From NCBI RefSeq assembly GCF_009663775.1, contig NZ_RDBR01000025.1:1-34768 (forward strand): a stretch of 34,768 nt of DNA. The letters are read 5' to 3'. The notes under the pieces were generated by a model. That model was given only the letters and a program-made list of their open reading frames with translations. It was not told the origin of the DNA and did not search any database. A program made the position numbers and the translations under genes. Positions 6,957 through 16,480 of the stretch are shown here, one piece after another (positions within the stretch are counted from its first letter, which is position 1; each line of letters opens with the position of its first letter). The DNA is from Lactobacillus sp. 0.1XD8-4 (lineage in GTDB: Bacteria; Bacillota; Bacilli; Lactobacillales; Lactobacillaceae).

Positions 6957-9500
6957 TCACTTCAAACTACCCCAATCTGTCACTCTATAACCTAGATTTA
7001 CCTGGGCCCGTGATACGTATGCTTTACCAGATCCAGAAATATCGAAAACTAATCTTCCTTTAATAGTGCCGGCTGGAATCTTAATATTGACTGTGCCGGC
7101 AGATTGCCAAGCGCCGTTGTTGACGATATAGATAACATTCGATTTGCCGGCTGAACTGCCATCACTCTTTAAGAATTCAACATAAGTAGTAGCGGAAATT
7201 GAATTATCAGTCGCATTTAACTTAGCCATGAGACGACTTGAGATGGAGGAGACACCGTTAAGGTTAAATTCATTGCTTCTGAGAGTGCCTTGCTCAATCT
7301 CAATTACTGGACTGTCATTGTATTTTTCGCTGGAAACAGTTCCGCCGGTCATTGTAGTTATTAAATTGTGGTGGCCATTCTGCATCCAGTAAATATCCTG
7401 GTCAATGGCTTCCATACTCTTATCCGTCTCTTTCTTATCATTCACGACTTGCGTTAATGACTTGGATTGCTGATCCATGCTATTTGCTAATCCACTAATC
7501 CGAAGTCGTTGTTCTTCAAGAGCTTCTTGCAGACGTTTAGCTTTCTGGTTTTGATAATCTAAAATAGTCGTTTTTGAATTATTTAACGTAATCTGATTAT
7601 CCTGTCCCTTGGCTTCCGGATAAATCGTATAGCCAACAGTTTTATAACTACCTGAATATTTATCACGCGCAAGCACCCTTAGAATTTCACCAGCAACAGG
7701 TACAAATGAATTCCCCTGAAGCGTGACTTCAATATTTAAATCTGGATCAGGTTTAAGAGTAGTTAAGGCATATTTACGCATTGCATCTGCATCTTGAAAT
7801 CTTTCATCAACAAGATCAGGTCCAGGATGCTCTCCCCATTCGTCAATTGACTTTTGATCAACTACCATAAACGGTTGGAAGTAATACTCTTCTTGTGATT
7901 CTGTAGTTGTATCATTTCCGACAGTATCATTAGTTTCTTTACCACCGATACCATCACGAATAACTTGTAAGGGATCAAGCCACGTTCCATCATTTGACCA
8001 GGCACTTTTCAATGCAGTCATTAAATTCTTTTGCTTAGTGATTCCAATATGAAGATGACTAGTATCACGGTGACCAATAACATCCCCCGTCTTAATTTCT
8101 TGGCCAACTTGAACAGTAATATCTCCTCGATTCAAAAATGCTTCTTGGTAGCAAATTAAATAATCATTCGACACAATAGTTATATAGTTTTCCAATCCGG
8201 CAATATATCCAATGTCCTGGACTTTTCCTCCATGAATCGCATGAACATCGCGTCCGGGATGATCGACAGAACCAAAATCAAGCCCATCGTGAAAACCATT
8301 AGTTCGTCCTACTCCATCTTGCGGGTGCGTCCCAAAAGTTTGCCCCAATGAAAAATGACCTTCTCCAACATCTGGGAAAGGCCATCCCCACGGATTAGGT
8401 GGTGAAATGATCAATTTATCTTTCGTGATTGGGGCACCATGAGGACTCCAACCAGTAACCCCGTTAATTTGTCCTAGCGCATTAGGAATATTGAAGAATG
8501 CAACTAATGTATCAAAGCCATGTTTGACATTAGTATATGGTTCTCGACAATAATAATTAAAAGTCTGTTGCTTAAATTGGAGTAATCCAAGTGCTGGTCC
8601 TGTACCATCCCCATCTGGGTCAGCTCCAGGTTGTTGAGCATCTTGCCGGCCACTTGATTCGTGTTGAATTTGTGCCCGTAAAACATTAAGCTGCTGAGCA
8701 TTCGGCTTTATTCCATAAAAGCTAGCAGCATACTGAATAACTGGTGTCCAATCACCATTGACTGGCTCAGTTGGCCCATTAGCATTGGTTCCACCTGTTC
8801 CGGTATAAACGGTGTGCTGAACCTCATGTTTACCACCCACACAACGAATCATATTAATAATTGATTGACTGTCCCGAGTAGTTTTAACTGACTTTGCATC
8901 CCTCGGAAAATCAATCACCCGACCGTTATCCTTATAGAACTCATCTTCTGAATAAACTCGTATCTTCTTGTTATCTGGATATATAACTGCACTTGGCCAT
9001 AACTCAGTAATCTTACTAAGCATCTCTTTACCACTGCCGCTATCGAACTTAGAAGTTGACTGCTTATCAAAATTACCATGAATTTCATAGCTAAAGCCTA
9101 GCTTATTTCCATCAATCCAAGCCTTTAGTAAGTCCTCAACTCCATAAGACTGATCCTTACTAGCATTACTATCCTGATTGTTATTTAAGGTAAGGTCACT
9201 TCGTTTATAAATTCGACTAATCTCATTATAAACATGCCAGGCAGTGATATTTTTCGTATTAGTGTCAAAGTTTTCAACACAATTTTTTACAATATATTCC
9301 TGTCCCTCAAGCACAATCGAACTTTCAACATCTAACGGATCATACAACGTTGAGTCGTAATCAAATACTGAAAAGGTTAATTGAAAGGTTGAGTTCTTAG
9401 ACCACTCGCTTTGCATTGTTGGCCATAGAATAATGTCTCCAATTGGCTCCTTAGTTGTCTCTTTATGAGGTGTCATCAATACTAAACTAATTGTCCTCAC
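6957..9500 (-). CDS. tal: Tail-associated lysin (Tal) with lytic transglycosylase-like and M23 peptidase domains
   Basis: An 847-residue tail tip protein. Residues 1-240 are the Tal/gp27-like platform domain. A lysozyme-like (SLT) domain follows, with catalytic Glu in QHESSGR (about 280) and GLLQFKQQTF. An M23 endopeptidase domain comes next, with zinc ligands in HDGLDFG (about 403) and HLHIG (about 483). The C-terminal third has coiled coil and a beta-rich carbohydrate-binding-like end (about 720-847). The two enzymes would cut glycan and peptide bonds of the wall during DNA entry. It starts 3 nt after Dit, in the standard TMP-Dit-Tal order. Confidence 0.9.
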   Translation of the reverse strand: MRTISLVLMTPHKETTKEPIGDIILWPTMQSEWSKNSTFQLTFSVFDYDSTLYDPLDVESSIVLEGQEYIVKNCVENFDTNTKNITAWHVYNEISRIYKRSDLTLNNNQDSNASKDQSYGVEDLLKAWIDGNKLGFSYEIHGNFDKQSTSKFDSGSGKEMLSKITELWPSAVIYPDNKKIRVYSEDEFYKDNGRVIDFPRDAKSVKTTRDSQSIINMIRCVGGKHEVQHTVYTGTGGTNANGPTEPVNGDWTPVIQYAASFYGIKPNAQQLNVLRAQIQHESSGRQDAQQPGADPDGDGTGPALGLLQFKQQTFNYYCREPYTNVKHGFDTLVAFFNIPNALGQINGVTGWSPHGAPITKDKLIISPPNPWGWPFPDVGEGHFSLGQTFGTHPQDGVGRTNGFHDGLDFGSVDHPGRDVHAIHGGKVQDIGYIAGLENYITIVSNDYLICYQEAFLNRGDITVQVGQEIKTGDVIGHRDTSHLHIGITKQKNLMTALKSAWSNDGTWLDPLQVIRDGIGGKETNDTVGNDTTTESQEEYYFQPFMVVDQKSIDEWGEHPGPDLVDERFQDADAMRKYALTTLKPDPDLNIEVTLQGNSFVPVAGEILRVLARDKYSGSYKTVGYTIYPEAKGQDNQITLNNSKTTILDYQNQKAKRLQEALEEQRLRISGLANSMDQQSKSLTQVVNDKKETDKSMEAIDQDIYWMQNGHHNLITTMTGGTVSSEKYNDSPVIEIEQGTLRSNEFNLNGVSSISSRLMAKLNATDNSISATTYVEFLKSDGSSAGKSNVIYIVNNGAWQSAGTVNIKIPAGTIKGRLVFDISGSGKAYVSRAQVNLGYRVTDWGSLK

Positions 9501-9503
9501 CTC

Positions 9504-10346
9504 CTAACCAAGATACATAAATGGAAAACTAAATGTAATTTCCAAGTCATCTGCACCAATAACTTCAAAGTCATTCTTTCCAGGTGCTAAAGTAATATAC
9601 CCATAATCGGTATTGGCACTGTCTGGATTATTATTCTTAAATGTCCGCCGTCCCTTTAGCAAGAGAGTATCGTTTCCAGATAGATTTTGATTGTACGTCC
9701 AAGAAGTATTAGTAGTTGTATTCTTTACTGTGAATTTTCCACCATTATGCTTAATAGTAATTTTTAGATCATGACGCTGTTCAACAGGATCGATTGTAAT
9801 ATCACTATCATTAAGGATAGAAAACTTATTCTGGCCTTTGAAATGGTATGAAGGAGTTTCCTCATCCATGTTCATATTCAAGTCTAAGAAGTCCTCATTT
9901 TTCATCTCATCCGTATGCAATTTACTAAATCGCATTCCGCTTGGATTTTCAAAAGGTACTTCAAACGTACAATAGTTAACTTCTTCTGGTTCACTTTTAA
10001 TCTCAAAGGAATTAGCCCGACAGTAACGGACAATATCCGGCTCAACTCCTGTTCTTAACCTAAAGATTCCTTTTTGTGCAAAGACACGATAAATTTCGTG
10101 CTTTGCCATCTTAAAGTCTTTTCGATCAAAGAACTGCAATAAGAACTTAGCGGTGATCGTCGTTTGGCCATAACGGGAATAACTCCAAATTTGACCATCT
10201 TGTTGGGAATCATCACGATAATTATTAACAATACTAGGCGATTCAGTTAAGCCAAGAAAAGTTAAGTGGTCAGTAATATCTGTACTGGCCACTTCTTTTT
10301 GATCATCAATTTTAATGTAAAGAATATTTACAGCGATTACGACCAC
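9504..10346 (-). CDS. dit: Distal tail protein (Dit)
   Basis: A 280-residue hub protein that links the tail tube to Tal and BppU. It has the family's N-terminal belt domain (YRDDSQQDGQIWSYSRYGQ, then FFDRKDF and HEIYRVFAQKG) and a C-terminal galectin-like beta domain (from about 165). The start is odd: the first in-frame start is a GTG that forms part of the AGGAGGTG ribosome binding site, and no ATG, GTG or TTG stands at normal spacing, so the true start is uncertain. Confidence 0.85.
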   Translation of the reverse strand: MVVIAVNILYIKIDDQKEVASTDITDHLTFLGLTESPSIVNNYRDDSQQDGQIWSYSRYGQTTITAKFLLQFFDRKDFKMAKHEIYRVFAQKGIFRLRTGVEPDIVRYCRANSFEIKSEPEEVNYCTFEVPFENPSGMRFSKLHTDEMKNEDFLDLNMNMDEETPSYHFKGQNKFSILNDSDITIDPVEQRHDLKITIKHNGGKFTVKNTTTNTSWTYNQNLSGNDTLLLKGRRTFKNNNPDSANTDYGYITLAPGKNDFEVIGADDLEITFSFPFMYLG

Positions 10347-10349
10347 CTC

Positions 10350-13300
10350 CTAAAGATGTTGATTATCAAATAATGCTTGATCAGTTCCTTCAATCCCATA
10401 AAACTGGTTCTTGTCAAAGGCACCGGCTTTAATTGCGGAAAGTTGAGCTGCATTTAATCCCAGCATTGTCCCAAAGCGATTGAGCATCTGGTCCATCCGA
10501 TCTAACATCTCTTTTTGCATTCCATTATTACTTTGGCCACCGTTATTGTAATTATTTACAACTTGGGTACTTTGCATATTAGGCTTAAAGTTAGTTAATA
10601 CAGAAACAGCATCATCAGTACCATTAGCATATTGTGGTAAGTTCTTAAACATCTTAGCAGTATCGCTAGCTTTAACAACTTTTGTTCCACGAGGTGCATT
10701 CAAAAGAACATTTCTACCAAACGGAATAAATGGTTCTGCTCCTGGGAATTGAACAGCTTCCCTAAAGACCGGTCCTGGTTGATCATTAACAACCATCGGC
10801 CCACCAGGGTGATAGTTGGTACCCTTAGCGTGATGCTTAGTAACAAACTCATGAACAGTCTTTATAGTCTGTACAATCGGGCTTGTACTATTCCATTTAT
10901 TAATCCAGTCAATGGCTCCTTTAATAACACTACTAGCTTGGTCATTAGCCTTAGCTGTTTTAGTGCTTGCGCCAGTCCCATTCCAATTTCCGACTGAACC
11001 GGTAGCAGAACTAAACGGACCAGAAGCATTATCAAACCCGTTGGCTGACTTTGAGTTTGCACCAGTTCCGTTCCAGTTAAATACACTTCCAGTAGCATTC
11101 TGGAATGGTCCACTAGCATTATCAACGGCCAAAGCATTTTTAGGAGCACCAGGATTAGCACGTTGCCAAGCAAGAATTGCATCATTAGCAGCCTTTAAGT
11201 TTCCACTGGCTCTATCCTCTGCAACAATTTGCTTAACAGTACTTGCTGGCATCCCTTTCCAAAGATTGTACTTTGAAATTAATTCCCCTAATTGGCCGGA
11301 ACCTTTGGCATTAACAATGGCTTCTTGTTGCTTAGGCGATAATTGATTCCATCGTCCGATTTTATTCAAAGCATCCATTACATCAGTAGTCCCTTTAGTT
11401 GTTACTAATGCTTGCTGTTGCTTAAATGTAAGATTATTCCATTGATTAGCCTGCACTAACGCATCAACTAATTGTGAAGTTCCTTTAGCGTCAATAATCG
11501 CTTCCTGTTGTTTTAAGGTTAAATTATTCCACTGTCCGGAACTTTGCAAAGCTTCATAAATCGGCTTAGTTGCCTTATTAGTAATTACCGCTTCCTGCTG
11601 TTTCAACGACAAGGAATTCCACGCACCGGATTCAAGCAGAATATCGGCCATTTCTTGCTTGCCTTTAGCTTTAACAATTGCCTCTTTGGTCTTAAGGTCA
11701 AGATTATTCCATTCACCTGACTTCTCTAAAGCTTGGACAATCGTTTCACTGAAGCCGTCTTTCAACCAGGCTTTCTGCTCTTTCCAACTCATGCTATCCC
11801 ATTTGCCATTTTCGATTAATGCAGCTGCCACCATTTGTTGAGCATTGGTACTCAACTTACCTTCCTTTTTCAGAAGTTTAATTTGGTTCCATTGATCTTT
11901 GGAATTAACAGCCTTGTTAACTTCCTCCTGGGCATTAGTCCGAACCTTACCAGTTTTGGGATCGAAAACTAAGTCATTCCACATTTTAGCGGCATCCTTA
12001 GTTTTACCTTTGAGGCCATCAAGAGAAACAGCAATACTCTTAGAATTCTTTTCAGCATTTTTGGCCAGCTTATCCAGTTGTTTCATTCCGGCCGAATAAC
12101 TTAATCCTTCTGCTTGCATATCTTCTTTAATGCGACTTGTAGATTGCCCATTGGCACGTGCTAACCGAATATATTCAGCAGAAGCCTTATCAACGTAGTC
12201 CTGAAGAGTTTTTTTATTAGCTCGCATACCAGCAGCATACTCATTTTGATTAATAGTTCCCGCTTTTAATTGACGCTTAAGACTATTTTCCTGTTTTGCA
12301 TATTCATTACGCATATTATCAGATTGAGTACGCAAATCGGCTAATGCTGTATTACGTTGGCGATGAGACATATTAGCAACATCGTTATTTAATGCCGCCA
12401 TTGCTTTTTTACGCTGATTACCAGTTAAGCTCCACATTTTGAGTTCATCATCAACAATCTGTTGCTGATTATTTTGCAACATTACTCGTTGGGTATCGCT
12501 CAAACTAGCAACATTCTTATTAGAAGTCTGTAGGATTGTATTTGCTCTTGTCCTGGCTTGATCAGCATTACTAAGGATCTTATTCATCGTATCTTTTTCA
12601 TGCTGTGCTTCCCGATCAACTGCAGCAGCAACTTCTGGAGACATATCTTTCTCAGCCTTTTTAACACCTTCTAAATGTTTCCGGGCATCTGATTCCATTT
12701 GACTAAATTCGCGATCAAATGAATCTGCCATACTTTTAGTAGAAGTTTTTGTTGCAGTATCCATATCGGTTAGAGCTGCTTGAATACCAGTTGAAGTATT
12801 CTTAAATTTTCCAAGAGCTTTATCAGCAGCTGCACCAACGTCAGATCCCCAACGATCCGTTCGTTGTGATGATTCAACAGCTTTCTTACCCCAAAGCTCC
12901 CAAACAGTAATTCCGCCGGCAATGGCTAAAGTAGCAATTCCAGCAACGGCGGCAACTGTTCCTAAAGATACTCCAGCTGCAGCAGTAGCGGCACCGGCTT
13001 CACCTGCAGCCACACCGGTACCTTGTAAAGCGACAGTCGCAGCACCAACACCGTTAGCAGCTTGAACCGCCCGACCACCTGCACCAGTCATGGTTGTTCC
13101 AAACTTTGCAGCTTGAAACGTTGATTTTGAAAAAGCTGAGCCAATAACGTCTAACCCACTGGCTCCTAACTTCATTGCAGTCTGTGCTCGGCCTAAACCA
13201 GCGGTAAGCTTACCAAAAGCGAGGACAGTTTTACCAGCACCGCTCGTCAACTTACCGAGAATTAAGAACAATGGACCAGCTCCGGCAGTGAATAAGGTAG

Positions 13301-14849
13301 TTGCTACAATTGCCTTCTGAACAGCTGGTGATAAATCTCCGAAACTGTGAGCAAGCTTGGAAACATTTTGTACTAACGGAATCACTGCTGGCAGAACATA
13401 CTTAGCCATATCCATTCCAGCATTCGTTAGTGATTCCTTGAAAATTGCTAGCTGTACTTTAGGAGACTTAAGGTTCTTTTGTGCAAGATCACCAATATAA
13501 TCACGCTTAGCAGAATTCTGAACTTCTTTGTTTAATTCCCGCAAACGGTTGGCGTTTTCGGTTAAAATAGCACCGGCTTGTTGACCAGTAGTCCCGAATA
13601 ACGCATGGAAAATGTCATTCTTTTGCTTACCAGTCATTCCTTTCATATGATCGCCTAATGTCTTGAAGATGGATGACATTGACTTCAATTTACCATTTTT
13701 ATCTAAGAAGTCCTTAGTACTTAAATTGATACTTGCCAATGCCTTTTGACCATTTGCAGTAGGAGTAACTAAAGAATTAATTACTTTCCGTAATCCAGTA
13801 CCAGCCTTGTCTGCTTCCAGACCGTTGTTAGAAAGAATACCCATCGCACTAGCAGTTTCTGAGAGACTAAAACCTGCTTGATGAGCAGTTGAGCCAACAT
13901 ATGACATCCCCACACCTAGTGATTGGAAGTCAGTTGAAGTAGCATCGGCAGCATAGGCTAATTCATTTAACGTCTTAGTAGATCGCCGTTGCATGACTGC
14001 AGCGTTCTTGATCGGTCGACCGGCCTTGTCGGTTGCCAAGCCGAAGGATTCCATCGTTTGGGAGGCAACGTTGATTACATCATTGAAATCATCCCCGGTG
14101 GCCACGGATGCCTTAAGCTCATTCCGCATGACTCCGATTGCCGCTTTAGATGTGTAACCACGTTTTACCAAATCTTGGTACCCAGCGGCGATCTTTTGCT
14201 GACTAACACCATACTCGTCAGAATACTTCCGTGCATCCGCCGTCATCTTCTTGTATGCATAGTTAGTTTCAGCGGCAGATTCTCCAGAGGTCCGGATAAC
14301 ATTTTTAGTCTTAAGCATCTGATCTTGAAAATCAACTAGCTTCTTTGCAGAATAAGTTAACCCAGCGGCGATAGGTAACGTTAGATATTCTGACATTCCT
14401 CGACCAAGTCCTGATACTTTAGAACCAACACTGGTGGCCACGTTCCCAAAATGTTGGGTTCGATTAGCAAGTTGCGTCCACTTGTTCGACTGTAATTCAA
14501 TATCACGATTGAGAGCTTGCATTCGCCCACGTAATTGTTCGATTTGCGCAGACGTTTTATTATATTGAGTTGCTGCCTTAGCTCGTGACTGCTCGCTCCT
14601 GGTAGTATCATCCATTGCTTTCTTAGCATTCTGGAGTTGCGCATTATAATTGCGCATTTGTTGACTCATAGTCGCATAAGCAGCACGCATATTATTAATA
14701 CTTCCACCGGATGCTTTCAATGCCGCTTCTTGTGCACGTAAAGCATTGGCCGTTGATTTAATTTGCGCTTTTAAAACACCATTAGCCGCTTTAAATGGAT
14801 TAATATCCAAACTAACAGTCGCTGCCAAATGCCCTAATGATTGGGTCAT
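10350..14849 (-). CDS. tmp: Tape measure protein, TP901 family
   Basis: A 1499-residue protein that sets tail length and is ejected ahead of the DNA. The N terminus (1-140) is coiled coil. The TP901 core domain lies at about 150-450 (with GVGMSYVGSTAHQAGFS and ALFGTTGQQAG). Hydrophobic Gly/Ala-rich segments at about 510-650 can insert in a membrane. From about 955 to 1320 tryptophans recur every 30 residues in 13 tandem units (see findings). The C terminus (YHPGGPMVVNDQPGPVFREAVQF) is typical of the family. It is followed at once by Dit. Confidence 0.95.
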   Translation of the reverse strand: MTQSLGHLAATVSLDINPFKAANGVLKAQIKSTANALRAQEAALKASGGSINNMRAAYATMSQQMRNYNAQLQNAKKAMDDTTRSEQSRAKAATQYNKTSAQIEQLRGRMQALNRDIELQSNKWTQLANRTQHFGNVATSVGSKVSGLGRGMSEYLTLPIAAGLTYSAKKLVDFQDQMLKTKNVIRTSGESAAETNYAYKKMTADARKYSDEYGVSQQKIAAGYQDLVKRGYTSKAAIGVMRNELKASVATGDDFNDVINVASQTMESFGLATDKAGRPIKNAAVMQRRSTKTLNELAYAADATSTDFQSLGVGMSYVGSTAHQAGFSLSETASAMGILSNNGLEADKAGTGLRKVINSLVTPTANGQKALASINLSTKDFLDKNGKLKSMSSIFKTLGDHMKGMTGKQKNDIFHALFGTTGQQAGAILTENANRLRELNKEVQNSAKRDYIGDLAQKNLKSPKVQLAIFKESLTNAGMDMAKYVLPAVIPLVQNVSKLAHSFGDLSPAVQKAIVATTLFTAGAGPLFLILGKLTSGAGKTVLAFGKLTAGLGRAQTAMKLGASGLDVIGSAFSKSTFQAAKFGTTMTGAGGRAVQAANGVGAATVALQGTGVAAGEAGAATAAAGVSLGTVAAVAGIATLAIAGGITVWELWGKKAVESSQRTDRWGSDVGAAADKALGKFKNTSTGIQAALTDMDTATKTSTKSMADSFDREFSQMESDARKHLEGVKKAEKDMSPEVAAAVDREAQHEKDTMNKILSNADQARTRANTILQTSNKNVASLSDTQRVMLQNNQQQIVDDELKMWSLTGNQRKKAMAALNNDVANMSHRQRNTALADLRTQSDNMRNEYAKQENSLKRQLKAGTINQNEYAAGMRANKKTLQDYVDKASAEYIRLARANGQSTSRIKEDMQAEGLSYSAGMKQLDKLAKNAEKNSKSIAVSLDGLKGKTKDAAKMWNDLVFDPKTGKVRTNAQEEVNKAVNSKDQWNQIKLLKKEGKLSTNAQQMVAAALIENGKWDSMSWKEQKAWLKDGFSETIVQALEKSGEWNNLDLKTKEAIVKAKGKQEMADILLESGAWNSLSLKQQEAVITNKATKPIYEALQSSGQWNNLTLKQQEAIIDAKGTSQLVDALVQANQWNNLTFKQQQALVTTKGTTDVMDALNKIGRWNQLSPKQQEAIVNAKGSGQLGELISKYNLWKGMPASTVKQIVAEDRASGNLKAANDAILAWQRANPGAPKNALAVDNASGPFQNATGSVFNWNGTGANSKSANGFDNASGPFSSATGSVGNWNGTGASTKTAKANDQASSVIKGAIDWINKWNSTSPIVQTIKTVHEFVTKHHAKGTNYHPGGPMVVNDQPGPVFREAVQFPGAEPFIPFGRNVLLNAPRGTKVVKASDTAKMFKNLPQYANGTDDAVSVLTNFKPNMQSTQVVNNYNNGGQSNNGMQKEMLDRMDQMLNRFGTMLGLNAAQLSAIKAGAFDKNQFYGIEGTDQALFDNQHL
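10885..11985 (-). repeat. 13-unit, 30-residue tandem repeat inside the tape measure gene
   Basis: Thirteen tryptophans (in KMW, DQW, GKW, GEW, GAW, GQW, NQW, GRW, NLW, LAW, FNW, GNW, NKW) are spaced 30 residues apart, with two spacings of 31. The central units share WNNL-LKQQEAI..KG-L; the later ones share DNASGPF-ATGSV-NWNGTG. At DNA level this is a degenerate 90-bp repeat. Confidence 0.85.
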
Positions 14850-14865
14850 TATTTAACCTCCTTTC

Positions 14866-15090
14866 CTAGAATAAGAATGGGAATGCTTTATCAATAGTTG
14901 TCTGTTTTTCTTCAAAGACATAATCCATTAACTTCAAATCAGCAAGTGTGAGTTTACTAATTTCATTCCACGTATAACCTTGACTGATTTGATTCTTAAT
15001 AAAATCGCTGAGACTCTTGATTGAATCATCAATCATCTCAACGGTTATTTTTTTGCTGACTTTTATTATCTTCTTCCGCATTGTAGCCAA
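14866..15090 (-). CDS. Tail assembly chaperone, frameshifted C-terminal part (gpGT-like)
   Basis: An open frame of 74 codons that overlaps the end of the gpG-like gene in another frame. It has no ribosome binding site: the nearest start is a TTG inside the upstream gene. In siphophages this second frame is reached by programmed frameshifting, which produces a GT fusion that brings tail tube protein and tape measure protein together. Its position directly before the tape measure gene and its helical, acidic content (DFIKNQISQGYTWNEISKL) fit that role. The T7 run at 15048-15054 (A7 in the mRNA) is the likely slip site. Confidence 0.75.
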   Translation of the reverse strand: MATMRKKIIKVSKKITVEMIDDSIKSLSDFIKNQISQGYTWNEISKLTLADLKLMDYVFEEKQTTIDKAFPFLF

Positions 15091-15379
15091 GTGTTAAATT
15101 AACCGCTGTAACCATTTGATTAAAACCATCAACAGCACTAACACCTTTCAAGATGTCATCTTTGGTTAAACCTTGTCCCCAGAAACGTGAAGCAAATTCA
15201 GCATAGAGGTCCATTCGTTTAGCATTTTGCTCATCCGTTGGGCCTTTATCTCCACCAAACATTTCAGTTTCAAGTCGTTGAATTTTTAATGCGTCTAGCA
15301 GATTCTCCAACATTGGCGGACGTTTCCGTTCATAGTCGGAATCCTTACCTTCTAGTTGAACTTTTAATTTTAATGGCAT
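15038..15379 (-). CDS. Tail assembly chaperone (gpG-like)
   Basis: A 113-residue acidic helical protein with the pattern of this family in Firmicutes phages (LLDALKIQRLETEMFG near the middle, then YAEFASRFWGQGLTKDDILKGV). It is encoded between the major tail protein and the tape measure gene. Its last codons (CAG CAA AAA AAT AAC CGT TGA) contain an A7 run just before the stop codon, where part of the ribosomes should move to the other frame. Confidence 0.85.
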   Translation of the reverse strand: MPLKLKVQLEGKDSDYERKRPPMLENLLDALKIQRLETEMFGGDKGPTDEQNAKRMDLYAEFASRFWGQGLTKDDILKGVSAVDGFNQMVTAVNLTLGYNAEEDNKSQQKNNR

Positions 15380-15431
15380 TTCTATATCCTCCTCATCGTC
15401 TCACTTAACTCGTCTCTGTCTGATTAATTAG

Positions 15432-16061
15432 TTATCCGTTATCAACAACAGTTCCTGGTTTAGTATCTTTTGTATTAGTTGGATCAGTTACTGGAGCTTC
15501 TTCACCAAAGACCATTGCATGGAACTTAGCAAAATCAAACCCTTCATTATCTTCCCGACCGATTAAAAGGATGGTTCCAGTATCAGCATCCCCACGCGGA
15601 ACAAAATTACCTTCAATTTCATCTGCTTCTGGATCTGGGGCACCGTCCTGAGTCTTGATTGAAATGCCTGGTAAGGAGAACATCCCCTTGGTTAAACCAA
15701 CCCAACAATGCTTCCCGTTTGAAAGTTTTGTCCGGAACATAGTAGCAACATAATTTGGTACAAGATTCTTAGTATAAACTTCTGTACCGTCTTGAATATC
15801 AATTCCATACAAGTCTTTCTTCATGATGGAATCAATGTCATAAAGATTAATGGTTTCCTTAGCTTCGGTAATTCCACCAGAGAGAACTAGGTAAGGGCCA
15901 TCATCGGCTGCTAACGTCTTTAATTCGTTAGTCAGCTCCAGCTTAACTTCACTTAACCCGCTCATCTTCCGGGTATCTTTAATCTTTTCATTCTCGTCTA
16001 GTACCCCGTATTCAAAATTAGAGGCTCCAAACTTAGCAACTTTTGCATTTGGTGTTCCCAT
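15432..16061 (-). CDS. Major tail protein (tail tube)
   Basis: A 209-residue protein of the phi13-type major tail family, starting MGTPNAKVAKFGASNFEYGV, with the characteristic KLSNGKHCWVGLTKGMFSLP stretch in the middle and an acidic Thr/Pro-rich C terminus. It forms the tail tube around the tape measure protein. It begins directly at the stop of the upstream tail terminator gene (1-nt overlap), with an AGGAATG-type site inside that gene. Confidence 0.9.
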   Translation of the reverse strand: MGTPNAKVAKFGASNFEYGVLDENEKIKDTRKMSGLSEVKLELTNELKTLAADDGPYLVLSGGITEAKETINLYDIDSIMKKDLYGIDIQDGTEVYTKNLVPNYVATMFRTKLSNGKHCWVGLTKGMFSLPGISIKTQDGAPDPEADEIEGNFVPRGDADTGTILLIGREDNEGFDFAKFHAMVFGEEAPVTDPTNTKDTKPGTVVDNG

Positions 16062-16480
16062 TAAATATCATTCCTTTCTTCAAACCCTTCAAAGTTAGCT
16101 GTGACCATTATGCAATTATCCAAGTCCGGATCTGGATAAGAATTCTTGTAGTAACGTTCAAAGCCATGACTGTGGAGGGTTTCATATATTCGTTCTTGAA
16201 CATCCATTAGCCGGTCATCATTTTCTTCACGAATCCAAAAATCAACTTGTACACGTGGGTATTCAAAAAAGCGAGCATCGTCACTATAGATTGCATCATC
16301 CCCAGGTATAGGGGTGATCCGAATCCACGGTGCTGAACTCGCTTTAATAAATGGATCATCAGGCGTACTAGTAAAAATTGGAACATATGATAATTTATCT
16401 TGTCGCAACTTATCCATCATCGCGACTAGGCGCTCATCATTCGTTAGATAATCGGCTACTTGCATCTCTGGAGTTTTCAT
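16061..16480 (-). CDS. Tail terminator / DUF806-like protein
   Basis: A 139-residue protein that lies in the tail-completion slot between the HK97 gp10-like protein and the major tail protein. PWIRITPIPGDDAIYSDD and FEYPRVQVDFWIREEN are typical of the DUF806 minor tail group. It probably caps the tail tube on the head side. It overlaps both neighbours by 1-4 nt. Confidence 0.8.
   Translation of the reverse strand: MKTPEMQVADYLTNDERLVAMMDKLRQDKLSYVPIFTSTPDDPFIKASSAPWIRITPIPGDDAIYSDDARFFEYPRVQVDFWIREENDDRLMDVQERIYETLHSHGFERYYKNSYPDPDLDNCIMVTANFEGFEERNDI

Noticed and set aside
10749-11346. Plus-strand open frames opposite the tape measure gene
   Set aside because: They are mirror images of the repeated tape measure codons, without ribosome sites; composition is unlike real proteins here.
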